DNA of 64,000 nucleotides from an uncultured Flavobacteriaceae bacterium (lineage in GTDB: Bacteria > Bacteroidota > Bacteroidia > Flavobacteriales > Flavobacteriaceae): contig CANLWN010000001.1 in assembly GCA_947494825.1 (NCBI GenBank), forward strand, positions 248,001 through 312,000, given 5' to 3'. The notes beneath the pieces were generated by a model. The model saw only the letters and a list, made by a program, of their open reading frames with translations, searched no databases and was not told the DNA's origin. A program made the translations under genes and the position numbers. Within the stretch, counting starts at the first letter, position 1, and each line of letters begins with the position of its first letter. Of this stretch, positions 26,973 to 37,112 are shown one piece after another.

Positions 26973-29384
26973 TTAGCGCAAACTTGGGTAATCCTGTGGG
27001 TTGGACTCGTGCATAATTTCGTATACCTTTTCAAAAATATCCTCGGCATTGGGTTTTGAAAAATAATCGCCATCTGTGGCGTATGCCGGTCTATGGTCTT
27101 TTCCGGTAAGTGTTTGTGGGGCACTGTCCAAGTATTTGTATCCACCCTGTTTTTCTACAATTTCCTGAACAAGGTAAGCTGAACATCCTCCGGGGACATC
27201 TTCATCTATTACAAGAAGGCGGTTGGTCTTTTTAACGCTCTTGAGGACATCGTGATCTATATCGAAAGGCATAAGGCTCTGTGCATCGATTACTTCGGCA
27301 TCGATACCTACTTCTTTCAGATCCTGGGCCACCTGGGTCACGATACGTAGTGTAGATCCGTATGACAGCAAGGTAATGTCTCTACCTTCCTTGATGGTCT
27401 CCACCACGCCTATGGGCGTACAGAGTTCCCCTAGATTATTTGGCTTGGGCTCCTTTAAACGATATCCGTTAAGACTTTCGATGACCAAAGCGGGTTCATC
27501 GCTTTTCATAAGGGTATTATAGAAACCGGCCGCTCGGGTCATATCCCTTGGAACAAGGATGTACATCCCTCGTAAGAGATGAATGAGCCCACCCATTTGC
27601 GAACCGGAATGCCAGATACCTTCCAAACGATGTCCACGCGTCCTTACGATAAGGGGTGCCTTTTGTTTTCCTAGCGTACGGTACATCAACGTAGCCAAAT
27701 CGTCACTTAGCGTCTGAATGGCGTACAGTATATAATCCAAATATTGTATTTCTGCTATGGGGCGTAGTCCCCTGAGGGCAAGCCCGATCCCTTGTCCGAT
27801 TATGGTAGCTTCACGAATTCCGGTGTCCGCGACCCGCAAGGCGCCATATTTTTTCTGTAGCCCCTCCAACCCCTGGTTCACATCTCCAATGGTGCCGCTA
27901 TCCTCTCCGAAGATCAGGGCTTCGGGGTACTTGTCAAAAAGGGCATCAAAATTATCCCGAAGGATAATCCTACCGTCCACTTTTTCAGAAGTACCATCGT
28001 ATTCCGGTCTAACTTCGGAAATGTTCGTGGCCTTATTGGCAAGTTCACTAAATAAATGGGAACTGTATTTGGGTTGTGTTTCCTCCAAGAACTCGGAAAT
28101 CCATTGGGTCAACGCGTTTTTTTCAGCAGTTGTTTCCCCAAGGAGGTACCTCAGGGCCCTTCTCGATTTGGACGCCAAATCCTTCTTTATAGGCTCCTCA
28201 ATAGCTATGAGGTCATTTTTTATTTTGGTGATAAAAGCCTTATTGGAGCTGCTATTGGCAACGTTTTCAAGTAGTTGAACCAAGACCCTTTTGGTTTCCT
28301 TATGGGGTTCCAAAAACTCGGCCCAAGCTTCTTTTTTGGCCGTTCTAACCTCCCTTTTTATGGCTTTTTCAGTAGCCTTAAGATCTTCTTCGGTTGCAAT
28401 GCCCTTTTCCAGGATCCACTCCCTAAAGCGCTTGTTGCAATCGTTCTCCTTTTCCCATTCCAAGCGTTCCTCGGTCTTATATCTTTCATGGGAACCGGAA
28501 GTGGAGTGCCCTTGTGGTTGCGTTAGCTCCACGACGTGAATTAGCACCGGAATATGGGATTCACGGGAGATATCGGAGGCATTTTCATAAGTATGTATCA
28601 AGGCGGTATAGTCCCAACCCTTGACCTTTAGTATTTCATAGCCCGCGTTGTTTCCATCACGTTGGAACCCTTTTAACACTTCGGAAATATTTTCCTTGGT
28701 GGTATGGTGTTTTGCTGGTACCGAAATCCCATAGTCGTCGTCCCAAACACTGATAATCATGGGCACCTGCAATACGCCTCCTGCATTTACAGTTTCAAAA
28801 AAGAGACCCTCACTGGTACTCGCGTTGCCAATGGTGCCCCAGGCAACTTCGTTCCCCTTGTTGGAAAACTTCCGCGCATCAATACCACGTACATGTCGAT
28901 AAATTTTAGAAGCTTGTGCCAAGCCCAATAAGCGAGGCATCTGCGCAGCGGTGGGGGAGATGTCCGCACTACTGTTTTTTTGTGCCGTTAGATCCTTCCA
29001 ACTACCATCTTCGTTGAGGCTATAGGTCACAAAATGCCCGCCCATTTGCCTACCGGCACTCATGGGTTCTTGCTCAATGTTGGTGGTGGCATAGAGGCCG
29101 TGGAAGAAATCCTTGGGTTTTAACACGCCCAAGGCCATCATGAACGTTTGATCGCGATAATACCCGCTTCGGAAATCACCGTTCTTAAAAGAACGTGCCA
29201 TGGCCAACTGGGGAAGTTCCTTTCCATCTCCAAATATTCCGAACTTGGCCTTTCCGGTGAGTACCTCCCTTCTTCCCAACAGGCTGCATTCCCTACTGGT
29301 TACGGCAATCTCATAATCCTTTAGAATCTGTGTCCTAAAATCGTCAAAGGAAATATCCTCACTGGTCTGAAATTTAACGTCCAT
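26973..29384 (-). CDS. 2-oxoacid dehydrogenase E1 component, alpha and beta fused
   Basis: Thiamine-diphosphate-dependent decarboxylase of a branched-chain-type 2-oxoacid dehydrogenase complex. 803 residues. The alpha part (about 1-430) carries the ThDP region GTIGNASTSEGLFFETVNAGG with DDDYGISVP. The beta part (about 460-803) carries FGEDSGTIGDVNQGLEGL, the DTGIREATIIGQGIGLALRG block and the C-terminal transketolase domain (IDAQSLMPFD, LVIDEDVPGGCSAYL). Fusion of the two chains is usual in Flavobacteriia. E2 and E3 genes are not in this window. Branched-chain 2-oxoacids or pyruvate are the likely substrates. Confidence 0.93.
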   Translation of the reverse strand: MDVKFQTSEDISFDDFRTQILKDYEIAVTSRECSLLGRREVLTGKAKFGIFGDGKELPQLAMARSFKNGDFRSGYYRDQTFMMALGVLKPKDFFHGLYATTNIEQEPMSAGRQMGGHFVTYSLNEDGSWKDLTAQKNSSADISPTAAQMPRLLGLAQASKIYRHVRGIDARKFSNKGNEVAWGTIGNASTSEGLFFETVNAGGVLQVPMIISVWDDDYGISVPAKHHTTKENISEVLKGFQRDGNNAGYEILKVKGWDYTALIHTYENASDISRESHIPVLIHVVELTQPQGHSTSGSHERYKTEERLEWEKENDCNKRFREWILEKGIATEEDLKATEKAIKREVRTAKKEAWAEFLEPHKETKRVLVQLLENVANSSSNKAFITKIKNDLIAIEEPIKKDLASKSRRALRYLLGETTAEKNALTQWISEFLEETQPKYSSHLFSELANKATNISEVRPEYDGTSEKVDGRIILRDNFDALFDKYPEALIFGEDSGTIGDVNQGLEGLQKKYGALRVADTGIREATIIGQGIGLALRGLRPIAEIQYLDYILYAIQTLSDDLATLMYRTLGKQKAPLIVRTRGHRLEGIWHSGSQMGGLIHLLRGMYILVPRDMTRAAGFYNTLMKSDEPALVIESLNGYRLKEPKPNNLGELCTPIGVVETIKEGRDITLLSYGSTLRIVTQVAQDLKEVGIDAEVIDAQSLMPFDIDHDVLKSVKKTNRLLVIDEDVPGGCSAYLVQEIVEKQGGYKYLDSAPQTLTGKDHRPAYATDGDYFSKPNAEDIFEKVYEIMHESNPQDYPSLR

Positions 29385-29404
29385 TAAGAAATGTCAATTT
29401 TCCA

Positions 29405-29435
29405 CAAAAGTATCAAAATAGAATCAGTTTTGCAA
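29405..29435 (-). promoter_or_regulatory. Promoter of the E1 gene
   Basis: On the minus strand: TTG (29435-29433), 20 bases, then TACTTTTG (29412-29405), an exact TAnnTTTG match. The leader would be about 14 bases. Confidence 0.6.
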
Positions 29436-29545
29436 TCAATAAAAAGGGTAATTTATTAATGATTTACCAAAAAAGACACATTTTAAGCCTGTATTGTTAA
29501 TTATAATACAAGAAAAACAACTTTTTTTGAGAATTTATCAAGGGG

Positions 29546-32386
29546 TTAAAACCACTTTCTATTGAAAAGCCTCAGGAGTGTTTTGGGACTCAGGGTCACC
29601 ACAAAACGAATCTTTTCCTCGTAATTGTTCTGCGCAATTTCCCAGCCATTGTTGGAATATACCGGAAAATAGAGTTCGAAAAAATCGGTCACCAAATTCA
29701 AACGGACCCCGGAATCGTACACGAACCTTGTACTTACATCGGTGTTTTTGATGAACCCGACATCCCCGTAAAGTTCTATCCATCGCCAAAGACTAAAACT
29801 GGTGTTGGCCGTGGTAATCCAATCGTTGGCAAAGGGATTTTCCAACTGGGACTTAAACCCGCCTTCCGCAATGATAATCTGCTGACTGGCAAGTCCGGCA
29901 TCTTCCGACCGCCCTATATAGTTAAAGTCAAACAAATAATCAGTAGGTCTGTCCAGCGCAAAACTAAAGAAATCGGAGTCGGTCCTGTTCCGCAAAAACT
30001 TACCGGCAAAGAAGCGAAAGTTGAACTGGGTGTTGTTTTGAAAAAGTTTCCGATATTCCAGGTTAAAGGCAAGCTTGCTAAAGTCGCTCGAATGCTGGGC
30101 ATCCACAAACCAGGAAATATAATCAATGATACCTATATTGGAGTTGGTATAACGCGCGTTGAGTACGCTGTAGTCCGGATCGGTTTCCAGTTCGTCCAAA
30201 CTCTCATCAACGGTCCTAAAGACATTGACCCACCTAAAGGAAAGGGCCTGTCTTTTGTTGGAAATCAGGTTATCCGGACGCCATCCGAAACTTATAGATG
30301 GAGTAACGGTTGCAAAACGGGAGTTGGTCTGAAAGTGAAAGGTGGAACCCCGAAGGGTATAGTTGGTTACAAAATGACCACTTTTCTCATGATAATCCGT
30401 GTAGGAAAATCTTCCGAAACCCACCAGGGACCGCTCCAAGAATCCAATAGACGGTGAAAAATCGAACACAAATGGACGCTGCAACAGGGATTTGTTGGTC
30501 AACCGAAGCCCCGGCGTGATACCATCATAGATATTAAAAGTGGCCACCGGGACATAGAAGATCTGATTGTAATAGGGATCTTCAGCGTCCTTAAAGAATT
30601 GGAATTTCAATTTTTTGTTACTGGAGAAAAAACCATTGAGCGATTTCCAATTGTCGCGTTGATTAAATTCCGGTATTTTTTGGTCATAGTTCAGCACTAA
30701 ACGGTCTTCCCCGTTTCGGGGAATGGTAAAGGTCTTCTCTTCCTTGATATCGGTCAACCAATATTTGGAAACCACGGAATCCTTTTGGAGCCCGAAAAGG
30801 GATATGGGCACATTAGTTCCCTGCTTATTTTTGATCGTCACCCCCAGGGAATCGGAATTCTTGGTAATCTTTTTGATTTTGAAATCGATTTTTTCCCGGG
30901 TAGATACGTATTCATCAAAGAACCAAGTAATGTCCAGGTCCGTAGCGCTTTCCAAAATGGTTTGCAGGTCCTTGGCGGTAACCGATTTAAGCTTATACGA
31001 ATTACTAAAGCTACTTATGCTTTGATCTACTTTTTCCTTCCCGATATAATCTGCCAAATAGGCCAATCCCAATCCTGCTTTATATCTGTTGGCAATTTTT
31101 TGATTGAACTTAATCAGGGAATCATTGGGTGTGATCAAGGATTGTTCCAGGTTTCTGCGTGCCGTTAGCATATGCAGTAGGGGATATTGTTCATTAAAAC
31201 CCATTTTGGCCAGATGAAAACCTCTAACCCCCCATACCTTGGACAGCTTGCCCAATAATTTTTGCTCGGGATAGTAGGTTTCCACATAATTGATCATCAG
31301 ATAGTTTAATAGGGCATCGGTAACCCATTGCTCTTTTCTAGGATTGATGAACATGGTTTCCCTGAGATAACTGCCTAATGCCGTCTTGAGAAACTTCATT
31401 TCAAACTGGAACTGTTCTGCATAGGGCCTAATAAAGGACGGGAGCTGATTGATGCCGTACAACGGGCTCTTGTTGTAGTCTATTTCACTTACCAAAAGGG
31501 AACCATGGGGGTACTCCCCCAAATTTTCGAAGATAAACTTGGAAACCTTATTGATGGAGATGCCTTGTGATATTTTATCATACTTGGCAGATTCAATATC
31601 CGTAGCCACCGTTAAATGCCTACTAACATGTTTCGTAAACCTATTGATTGGGTCAAGTATAATTTCACAGCTCTTTTGGCTGGCTCCTTTTAGGCTTATC
31701 TGTTGACCTCTTGGAAAGGAAGAGACGGCAGATTCCTCATAGTTACTGTTCAGGGATAGTCCTGCGGGATACACAAAATTAATGCGTGTGTTGGCTGCCT
31801 CGGTATACAGGTCTTCCAGGTTCTTGTTGGAATAAAGTTGCCACTCCCTATTGTAGACCGCTGGGGTAAGGTACCAATCCTTTAGGTAATATCGATTGCG
31901 GCCGTCATAACCATAGGGCGTATACCTTTTGGGAGGCAATTTTACCTCATAGGAGATAAAGATTTGTACGGAATCCTGTGGGGCCAGCGCCTCCCTTGGG
32001 ATAATCATAATAATATCTTTTCCCTCGGTACGCTGCCATTGAAGTCCCCTGTATTGGTCATCTACCGTGCTGATGATCTTGGTTGCACCCCTTTCCTTGT
32101 CCTTGGCCAAATGCAAACTTTTCTTAAATTCCTCAGCAAAACGTTTGGCCAAGGCGGTGTTTTTGTCCGAATAAGCATTGGCCCAATCATTGAAATACAA
32201 GATTCGGAGTGTATCCGTGGATGTATTTATGTAAGTGAATTTTTGTTGTATGCTGATGACTTTGGTTTCCCCATCGAGCGTAGCCTTTATTTCGTTGATG
32301 TGCTGTCCATGGACCATACCGTACCCCAGCAAAAAAAGAAAAATGCCAAAGGTGTTGAATACGTATATCGCCTTTTTCCGGGACAT
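29546..32386 (-). CDS. M1-like pseudopeptidase domain fused to an outer-membrane beta-barrel
   Basis: 946 residues. Signal peptide (residues 1-27), then an M1-peptidase-like region up to about residue 540, then a barrel-like C-terminal third of alternating strands ending in an aromatic residue (RLFNRKWF), as in outer-membrane barrels. At the place where M1 enzymes have HExxH followed 19 residues later by Glu, this protein reads LKTAL and then QWVTDALLNYL, so both His and both Glu are replaced while the surrounding pattern is kept. It is probably non-catalytic, perhaps a binding or transport device. It starts 7 bp after the LOG gene ends and may share its transcript. The adjoining gap 29447-29545 contains only AT-rich sequence. 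Confidence 0.8.
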   Translation of the reverse strand: MSRKKAIYVFNTFGIFLFLLGYGMVHGQHINEIKATLDGETKVISIQQKFTYINTSTDTLRILYFNDWANAYSDKNTALAKRFAEEFKKSLHLAKDKERGATKIISTVDDQYRGLQWQRTEGKDIIMIIPREALAPQDSVQIFISYEVKLPPKRYTPYGYDGRNRYYLKDWYLTPAVYNREWQLYSNKNLEDLYTEAANTRINFVYPAGLSLNSNYEESAVSSFPRGQQISLKGASQKSCEIILDPINRFTKHVSRHLTVATDIESAKYDKISQGISINKVSKFIFENLGEYPHGSLLVSEIDYNKSPLYGINQLPSFIRPYAEQFQFEMKFLKTALGSYLRETMFINPRKEQWVTDALLNYLMINYVETYYPEQKLLGKLSKVWGVRGFHLAKMGFNEQYPLLHMLTARRNLEQSLITPNDSLIKFNQKIANRYKAGLGLAYLADYIGKEKVDQSISSFSNSYKLKSVTAKDLQTILESATDLDITWFFDEYVSTREKIDFKIKKITKNSDSLGVTIKNKQGTNVPISLFGLQKDSVVSKYWLTDIKEEKTFTIPRNGEDRLVLNYDQKIPEFNQRDNWKSLNGFFSSNKKLKFQFFKDAEDPYYNQIFYVPVATFNIYDGITPGLRLTNKSLLQRPFVFDFSPSIGFLERSLVGFGRFSYTDYHEKSGHFVTNYTLRGSTFHFQTNSRFATVTPSISFGWRPDNLISNKRQALSFRWVNVFRTVDESLDELETDPDYSVLNARYTNSNIGIIDYISWFVDAQHSSDFSKLAFNLEYRKLFQNNTQFNFRFFAGKFLRNRTDSDFFSFALDRPTDYLFDFNYIGRSEDAGLASQQIIIAEGGFKSQLENPFANDWITTANTSFSLWRWIELYGDVGFIKNTDVSTRFVYDSGVRLNLVTDFFELYFPVYSNNGWEIAQNNYEEKIRFVVTLSPKTLLRLFNRKWF

Positions 32387-32393
32387 AGTTGGA

Positions 32394-33080
32394 TTAAAAA
32401 TTGGGGCTCAGGATATTTCCTTTGTAGAAAGCATCGATAATTTCGACCACCTCTTTCCCTGAGTCTACAATTTTGATAAGATCAAGGTCTTGAGGGCTAA
32501 TATTGCCCGCTTGGAGCATGGTAGTTTTTACCCAATCGAAAAGGCCTTCCCAAAAATGGGAGCCTACTAGAATAATAGGAAATTTTCCAATTTTGTTTGT
32601 TTGGATCAGGGTAATGGCTTCAAAAAGCTCATCCAGGGTGCCGAAACCGCCGGGCATGACCACAAAGCCCTGGGAGTATTTTACGAACATCACTTTGCGG
32701 ACAAAGAAATAGTCAAAGTCCAAGTTCTTGTCGTCATCGATATAGGGGTTGTCGTGTTGTTCAAAGGGCAGGTCTATATTGAGTCCTACGGAAGTACCTC
32801 CGGCCAAATGCGCCCCCCTATTGCCAGCTTCCATGATACCAGGTCCTCCGCCTGTAATGACACCGTAGCCCGCCTCGGCAACGCTTTTGGCGATATCTAT
32901 GGCTAGTTTGTAGTACTTGTCCGATTCCTGTGTCCGTGCGGAACCAAAAATGGAGACACAGGGTCCTATGGCGCTCATTTTTTCAAAACCACTCACGAAC
33001 TCGCCCATGATTTTGAAAATGGCCCATGAGTCGTTGGTCTTAATTTCATTCCAACCTTTATGATGCTGTTCTTTTCTCAT
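32394..33080 (-). CDS. LOG family protein (TIGR00730, nucleotide 5'-monophosphate phosphoribohydrolase)
   Basis: Rossmann-fold hydrolase that cleaves the N-glycosidic bond of nucleoside monophosphates (cytokinin-activating LOG family; often misnamed lysine decarboxylase). 228 residues. The signature PGGFGTLDELFEA and the preceding ITGGGPGIMEAGNRGA loop are intact. Bacterial members may act on AMP or modified AMP; the physiological substrate here is unknown. Its stop lies 7 bp from the start of the pseudopeptidase-barrel gene. Confidence 0.93.
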   Translation of the reverse strand: MRKEQHHKGWNEIKTNDSWAIFKIMGEFVSGFEKMSAIGPCVSIFGSARTQESDKYYKLAIDIAKSVAEAGYGVITGGGPGIMEAGNRGAHLAGGTSVGLNIDLPFEQHDNPYIDDDKNLDFDYFFVRKVMFVKYSQGFVVMPGGFGTLDELFEAITLIQTNKIGKFPIILVGSHFWEGLFDWVKTTMLQAGNISPQDLDLIKIVDSGKEVVEIIDAFYKGNILSPNF

Positions 33081-33157
33081 CCTTATTGTATTAACTTTCC
33101 CATATCCGTTAACGATCGCAGATCAACCATTGTTGTACCCGTGTTGAGAAACACGTT

Positions 33158-35992
33158 TCACAAACCTAATTCTTTTCTAAGAAATATGGAGGTATAGCTC
33201 TTTTTATCTTTGGCCACTTCCTCGGGAGTTCCCTCCGCAACTATCATGCCGCCCCCGCGGCCACCTTCGTACCCTATGTCTATAATATAATCAACCATTT
33301 TGATGACGTCCATATTGTGCTCAATGACCAAAACGGTATTTCCTTTGTCTACCAATTTGTTCAAAACTTCCATTAAAACCCGAATATCCTCAAAATGGAG
33401 CCCGGTGGTAGGTTCATCCAAGATATAAAAAGTATTGCCGGTATCCCGTTTTGAGAGTTCGGTCGCCAGTTTGATACGTTGGGCCTCGCCGCCCGAAAGG
33501 GTAGTGGACTGCTGTCCCAAGGAAATATATCCCAGGCCTACATCCTGGATGGTCTTTAGCTTTCGATGGATTTTAGGGATTTTTTCGAAGAAACTGACCG
33601 CCTCGTTTATCGTCATTTCCAAAACGTCCGAAATGGATTGTGCCTTATACCTGATTTCCAGGGTTTCCCTGTTAAAACGTTTGCCATTGCAGGTTTCACA
33701 TTCCACATATACATCCGGAAGAAAATTCATTTCAATGACCCTGAGACCACCGCCCTGACAAGTTTCACATCTTCCGCCCGTTACGTTAAAACTGAAGCGC
33801 CCGGGTTTGTATCCCCGGATTGCCGCTTCGGGAGTTTTGGCAAATAGGGAGCGTATTTCACTAAAAACACCGGTATAGGTGGCCGGATTGGACCGTGGCG
33901 TTCTACCAATGGGAGACTGGTTGATGTCTATGACCTTATCTATATGCTCCAAACCGTTAATTTTCTTGTATGGCATGGGCTTTCTGACCCCGTTAAAATA
34001 GTGGGCATTTAAGATGGGATACAAGGTTTCATTGATAAGAGTAGATTTGCCACTTCCGGATACCCCGGTAACCCCGATCATTTTCCCAAGGGGAATCCGT
34101 ACGGTAACATTTTTAAGGTTGTTGCCGGTACAACCTGAAAGTACTATGGCCTTACCCGTACCCTTTCTTCTTTTTGAGGGAATGGGGATTTCCTTTTGTC
34201 CGGTGATGTAATCGGCCGTTAGGGTATGGTGCTTTTTAAGATCCTTGGGTTTCCCCTCCGAAATGATTTCCCCACCGTGCTTCCCGGCCCGGGGACCAAT
34301 ATCGATGACATGATCCGCATGTTCTATCATATCCCGATCGTGCTCCACCACAATGACAGAATTTCCAATATCCCTAAGGGACTCCAGAGATCGGATTAGC
34401 CGTGCATTGTCCCGTTGGTGCAAGCCAATACTGGGTTCGTCCAGAATGTAGAGTACCCCAACCAATTGCGATCCGATCTGTGTTGCCAGACGAATACGCT
34501 GCGCCTCACCCCCGGACAAGGATTTGGAGCTCCTGTTGAGCGACAGATAATCCAGGCCAACATCCAAAAGAAATTGGATCCGCGTTTTGATTTCCTTAAT
34601 GATCTCCTCGGCAATCGTACGCTGGTTTCCATCTAATTTATGATCCAGGTCTTTAAAGAAATCGGCCAATTCCGCGATATCCAAATGGGCCAGTTCGGCA
34701 ATATTCTTGTTGTCTACCCTAAAATTCAGGGATTCTTTCCGTAAACGGGAGCCTACACATTCCGGGCAGGTGATCTTATCCATAAATTCCTTGGCCCAAC
34801 GGCGTATGGAGGTGGAGTCTGACTGATCAAACTGGCTTTTGATAAAATTGGAGATGCCTTCGTAATCAATCTTATATTCACGTTTTACCCCCAAAGTTTT
34901 GGAATCTACCTCGAAACGTTCTTCCCCGCCGTAAAGAATAATATGCAGGGCTTCCTCGGGGATTTTAGTAATGGGATCGGTCAATTCAAAATCATAGCGC
35001 TGGGCAATAGTCTCTATCTGTTTAAAGGCCCAGGATTTTTTGTACTCGCCCAAGGGCGCAATACCTCCTAAGGTAATGGACAATTTTTTGTTAGGGAATA
35101 TCTTTTGATCATTTACCTCGTGCACATGCCCCAGGCCGTTGCATGCTTTGCACATACCCTTGGGTGAATTAAAGGAAAAGGTGTTGGGCTCCGGTATGGG
35201 ATAGGAAATACCTGTGGAAGGGCACATTAAGTCCCTACTAAAATAACGCGGTTCAGAGGTACCCTCTTCCAAAACGGTAAGCACATTGTTACCGCTGTAC
35301 ATGGCCGTATTGATCGATTCGGTCAGCCGTTTGTCCAATTCTTCGCTATCGGTCACCTTGAGGCGATCTATTACGATATCAATATCATGGGTTTTGTACC
35401 GATCTACCTTCATGCCCTTCACGATGTCCACGATTTCACCATCTACCCGGACCTTTACAAAACCTTGTTTCGCAATTTGTTCAAACAGTTCCCGATAATG
35501 CCCCTTTCTTGATTTTACGATAGGGGCAAGGATGTTTATCCGCTTGTTGGTGTAGGCCGATTTTATAAGGGCCTTGATCTGCTCATCACTGTAGCTGACC
35601 ATTTTTTCGCCGGTGTTATAGCTATAGGCATCTGCTGCGCGTGCGAATAACAGCCGCAGAAAATCATAGACCTCCGTAATGGTACCTACGGTGGAACGGG
35701 GCGATTTGGAGGTGGTTTTTTGTTCTATGGCAATGACAGGGGAGAGGCCGTCTATTTTATCAACATCGGGTCGCTCCAGTCCGCCCAAAAACTGTCGCGC
35801 GTAGGCCGAAAAAGTTTCTATATAACGCCTTTGTCCCTCGGCATAGATGGTGTCGAAGGCCAGGGACGACTTACCACTGCCCGAAAGCCCGGTAATCACC
35901 ACCAATTTTTCCCGTGGGATGGTGACGTCAATATTTTTAAGGTTGTGGACGCGGGCCCCTTTGACCTCGATATTTTCCTCGAAATGTGTCAT
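33158..35992 (-). CDS. uvrA: Excinuclease ABC subunit A
   Basis: Damage-recognition ATPase of nucleotide excision repair. 944 residues from the ATG at 35990-35992 ([21 protein letters not shown]); the open frame reaches a TTG four codons earlier. Two ABC modules are present: Walker [15 protein letters not shown] and [14 protein letters not shown], each with a signature [12 protein letters not shown] or [12 protein letters not shown]. The C-terminal zinc finger CETC...CETC is intact. In the first zinc-finger region one Cys pair is incomplete (CPST in place of CPxC), which I believe is common in Bacteroidetes. It lies 87 bp downstream of the DUF4130 gene with its own -7 box. Confidence 0.97.
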   Translation of the reverse strand: MTHFEENIEVKGARVHNLKNIDVTIPREKLVVITGLSGSGKSSLAFDTIYAEGQRRYIETFSAYARQFLGGLERPDVDKIDGLSPVIAIEQKTTSKSPRSTVGTITEVYDFLRLLFARAADAYSYNTGEKMVSYSDEQIKALIKSAYTNKRINILAPIVKSRKGHYRELFEQIAKQGFVKVRVDGEIVDIVKGMKVDRYKTHDIDIVIDRLKVTDSEELDKRLTESINTAMYSGNNVLTVLEEGTSEPRYFSRDLMCPSTGISYPIPEPNTFSFNSPKGMCKACNGLGHVHEVNDQKIFPNKKLSITLGGIAPLGEYKKSWAFKQIETIAQRYDFELTDPITKIPEEALHIILYGGEERFEVDSKTLGVKREYKIDYEGISNFIKSQFDQSDSTSIRRWAKEFMDKITCPECVGSRLRKESLNFRVDNKNIAELAHLDIAELADFFKDLDHKLDGNQRTIAEEIIKEIKTRIQFLLDVGLDYLSLNRSSKSLSGGEAQRIRLATQIGSQLVGVLYILDEPSIGLHQRDNARLIRSLESLRDIGNSVIVVEHDRDMIEHADHVIDIGPRAGKHGGEIISEGKPKDLKKHHTLTADYITGQKEIPIPSKRRKGTGKAIVLSGCTGNNLKNVTVRIPLGKMIGVTGVSGSGKSTLINETLYPILNAHYFNGVRKPMPYKKINGLEHIDKVIDINQSPIGRTPRSNPATYTGVFSEIRSLFAKTPEAAIRGYKPGRFSFNVTGGRCETCQGGGLRVIEMNFLPDVYVECETCNGKRFNRETLEIRYKAQSISDVLEMTINEAVSFFEKIPKIHRKLKTIQDVGLGYISLGQQSTTLSGGEAQRIKLATELSKRDTGNTFYILDEPTTGLHFEDIRVLMEVLNKLVDKGNTVLVIEHNMDVIKMVDYIIDIGYEGGRGGGMIVAEGTPEEVAKDKKSYTSIFLRKELGL

Positions 35993-36009
35993 TTTGGAAA
36001 GCAAAGTTG

Positions 36010-36017
36010 CAAAGGTA
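36010..36017 (-). promoter_or_regulatory. -7 box of uvrA
   Basis: Minus strand TACCTTTG, an exact TAnnTTTG match, predicting a leader of about 12 bases. The -33 region is T-rich without a clear TTTG. No copy of the TTGGA-N5-TCCAA operator is visible in the 87-bp spacer, so uvrA may be LexA-like-controlled only by read-through from the DUF4130 promoter. Confidence 0.5.
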
Positions 36018-36079
36018 CGGTTTTGGCCCCTAAAAAAGAAGCTGGGTCGGTTTAGTTTATCTTCGTTGCCCCTTGAAAA

Positions 36080-36853
36080 TTATACCGCTGTTTTTTCCCT
36101 GGAATACCCTAAATTCCTTCTGGTCGACCGAGTGGTAAGCAGTTTTTTGTTCAGGAGGGATATAATAGGCACCTCCTTAAAGTAATTGTCCCACATTTCC
36201 TGATCGCTAGAGGTTTCTTGTAGGAAGCGATCACCTTTAATAATGCGTCCGGCGTAAACTTCATGAAGATTTAAGGAAACAAGTTCCACACCGTCCAAAT
36301 TGTAATAGAGGCCATACTTTCTTTTAGTATCATAGATGATCCAAGGTTTATCCGTATAGCGCGACCTGAAGTGTTTTGATATCAATGGGAGGATATTAAA
36401 ATCCGGATCGACAGCTGCAAAATATACCTGGTCCTGTGTCAATTGGAACCGTAGTGAAGTTTCTGTTCGCCGTTTTTCCCTGGCCACCATATGGGCCAGC
36501 TGGCCCACTTTGAAAATCAAGTCCTCGTCATGGCGTGGTTCTGTCACATTAAGGCCCGCGAACAGCTTCCTCACATATCGGTACAGCAGCAATTCTATTC
36601 CCTTGGACTCACTGAGAAATGCAAAATAAACGTTCTTAATCGCCAAATTGCTCTTCTTACCAATCCCCGTCCACACTCGCTTGGCGAGGTCTATTTGGGT
36701 AAAGACCACTTCCGTTTCCGAGAACAGGCCCTCTTGGCCCTTACTTTCCTTTTGAATGTCGGAAACGATCATTTTCTCCTCAAAGGCCTTGAAAATTGCA
36801 GTCAGAAAGCCGTTGAAACTACCGTCGTAAATTAAAGTTTTTGCATTTTTCAT
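36080..36853 (-). CDS. TIGR03915/DUF4130 family putative DNA repair protein
   Basis: 257 residues from the ATG at 36851-36853. The opening [21 protein letters not shown] is the family hallmark, followed by [39 protein letters not shown] and the C-terminal [21 protein letters not shown]-like region. Family members are normally found next to a radical SAM protein (TIGR03916) and are thought to act with it on DNA or nucleobases. No radical SAM gene lies beside it here. It starts 2 bp after the 60-residue gene stops, and both are divergent from a LexA-like regulator, which suggests a damage-induced unit. Confidence 0.88.
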   Translation of the reverse strand: MKNAKTLIYDGSFNGFLTAIFKAFEEKMIVSDIQKESKGQEGLFSETEVVFTQIDLAKRVWTGIGKKSNLAIKNVYFAFLSESKGIELLLYRYVRKLFAGLNVTEPRHDEDLIFKVGQLAHMVAREKRRTETSLRFQLTQDQVYFAAVDPDFNILPLISKHFRSRYTDKPWIIYDTKRKYGLYYNLDGVELVSLNLHEVYAGRIIKGDRFLQETSSDQEMWDNYFKEVPIISLLNKKLLTTRSTRRNLGYSREKTAV

Positions 36854-36855
36854 AA

Positions 36856-37038
36856 TCAATTGAATAAACGTAATTGAACCTCCGGGATATTTTCTGAGTT
36901 AGTACTCGATGGTGCGTTGCCCTTGCGCTTGGAAACACCTTTGGACCTTGTCCGTTTCGTCAGGACTGGCTCCGCTATGTAAGTATCGTTCATTCCGAGC
37001 TTGGCCAGACCGTTTAATTTGTCTTGTATTTCGTTCAT
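36856..37038 (-). CDS. 60-residue basic protein ending in a beta-clamp-binding-like motif
   Basis: Not recognised as a known family. The ATG is at 37036-37038. Residues 25-42 are strongly basic (KRTRSKGVSKRKGN), and the last residues EVQLRLFN contain QLRLF at 55-59, which fits the QLxLF pentapeptide used by many repair proteins to bind the DNA polymerase sliding clamp. It lies directly behind the operator-controlled promoter and is 2 bp from the DUF4130 start, so translation is probably coupled. It may be a small clamp-targeted partner, or a remnant of a deleted radical SAM gene that usually sits here. Its position as first gene of a regulated operon argues that it is translated. Confidence 0.6.
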   Translation of the reverse strand: MNEIQDKLNGLAKLGMNDTYIAEPVLTKRTRSKGVSKRKGNAPSSTNSENIPEVQLRLFN

Positions 37039-37062
37039 AGGACATTGTTATATTTGTAATGA

Positions 37063-37078
37063 TTCCAAAAATATGGAA
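37063..37078 (-). promoter_or_regulatory. Promoter -7 box with overlapping inverted repeat, DUF4130 operon
   Basis: The inverted repeat TTCCA-N6-TGGAA spans 37063-37078. Inside it, on the minus strand, TATTTTTG (37073-37066) is an exact -7 element. Transcription should begin near 37060, about 22 bases ahead of the 60-residue gene. A protein bound at the repeat would cover the -7 box. The half-site order is the reverse of that in the other two sites (TCCA first). Confidence 0.6.
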
Positions 37079-37090
37079 AATTTCCCAATG

Positions 37091-37105
37091 TTGGAAATAA
37101 TCCAT
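37091..37105. promoter_or_regulatory. Operator-like palindrome, middle site
   Basis: TTGGAAATAATCCAT, an inverted repeat TGGA-N5-TCCA, sits in the middle of the divergent region 23 bp from an almost identical copy at 37114-37128. It is the kind of site bound by dimeric XRE/LexA-type repressors. Confidence 0.6.
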
Positions 37106-37112
37106 AATTTAT

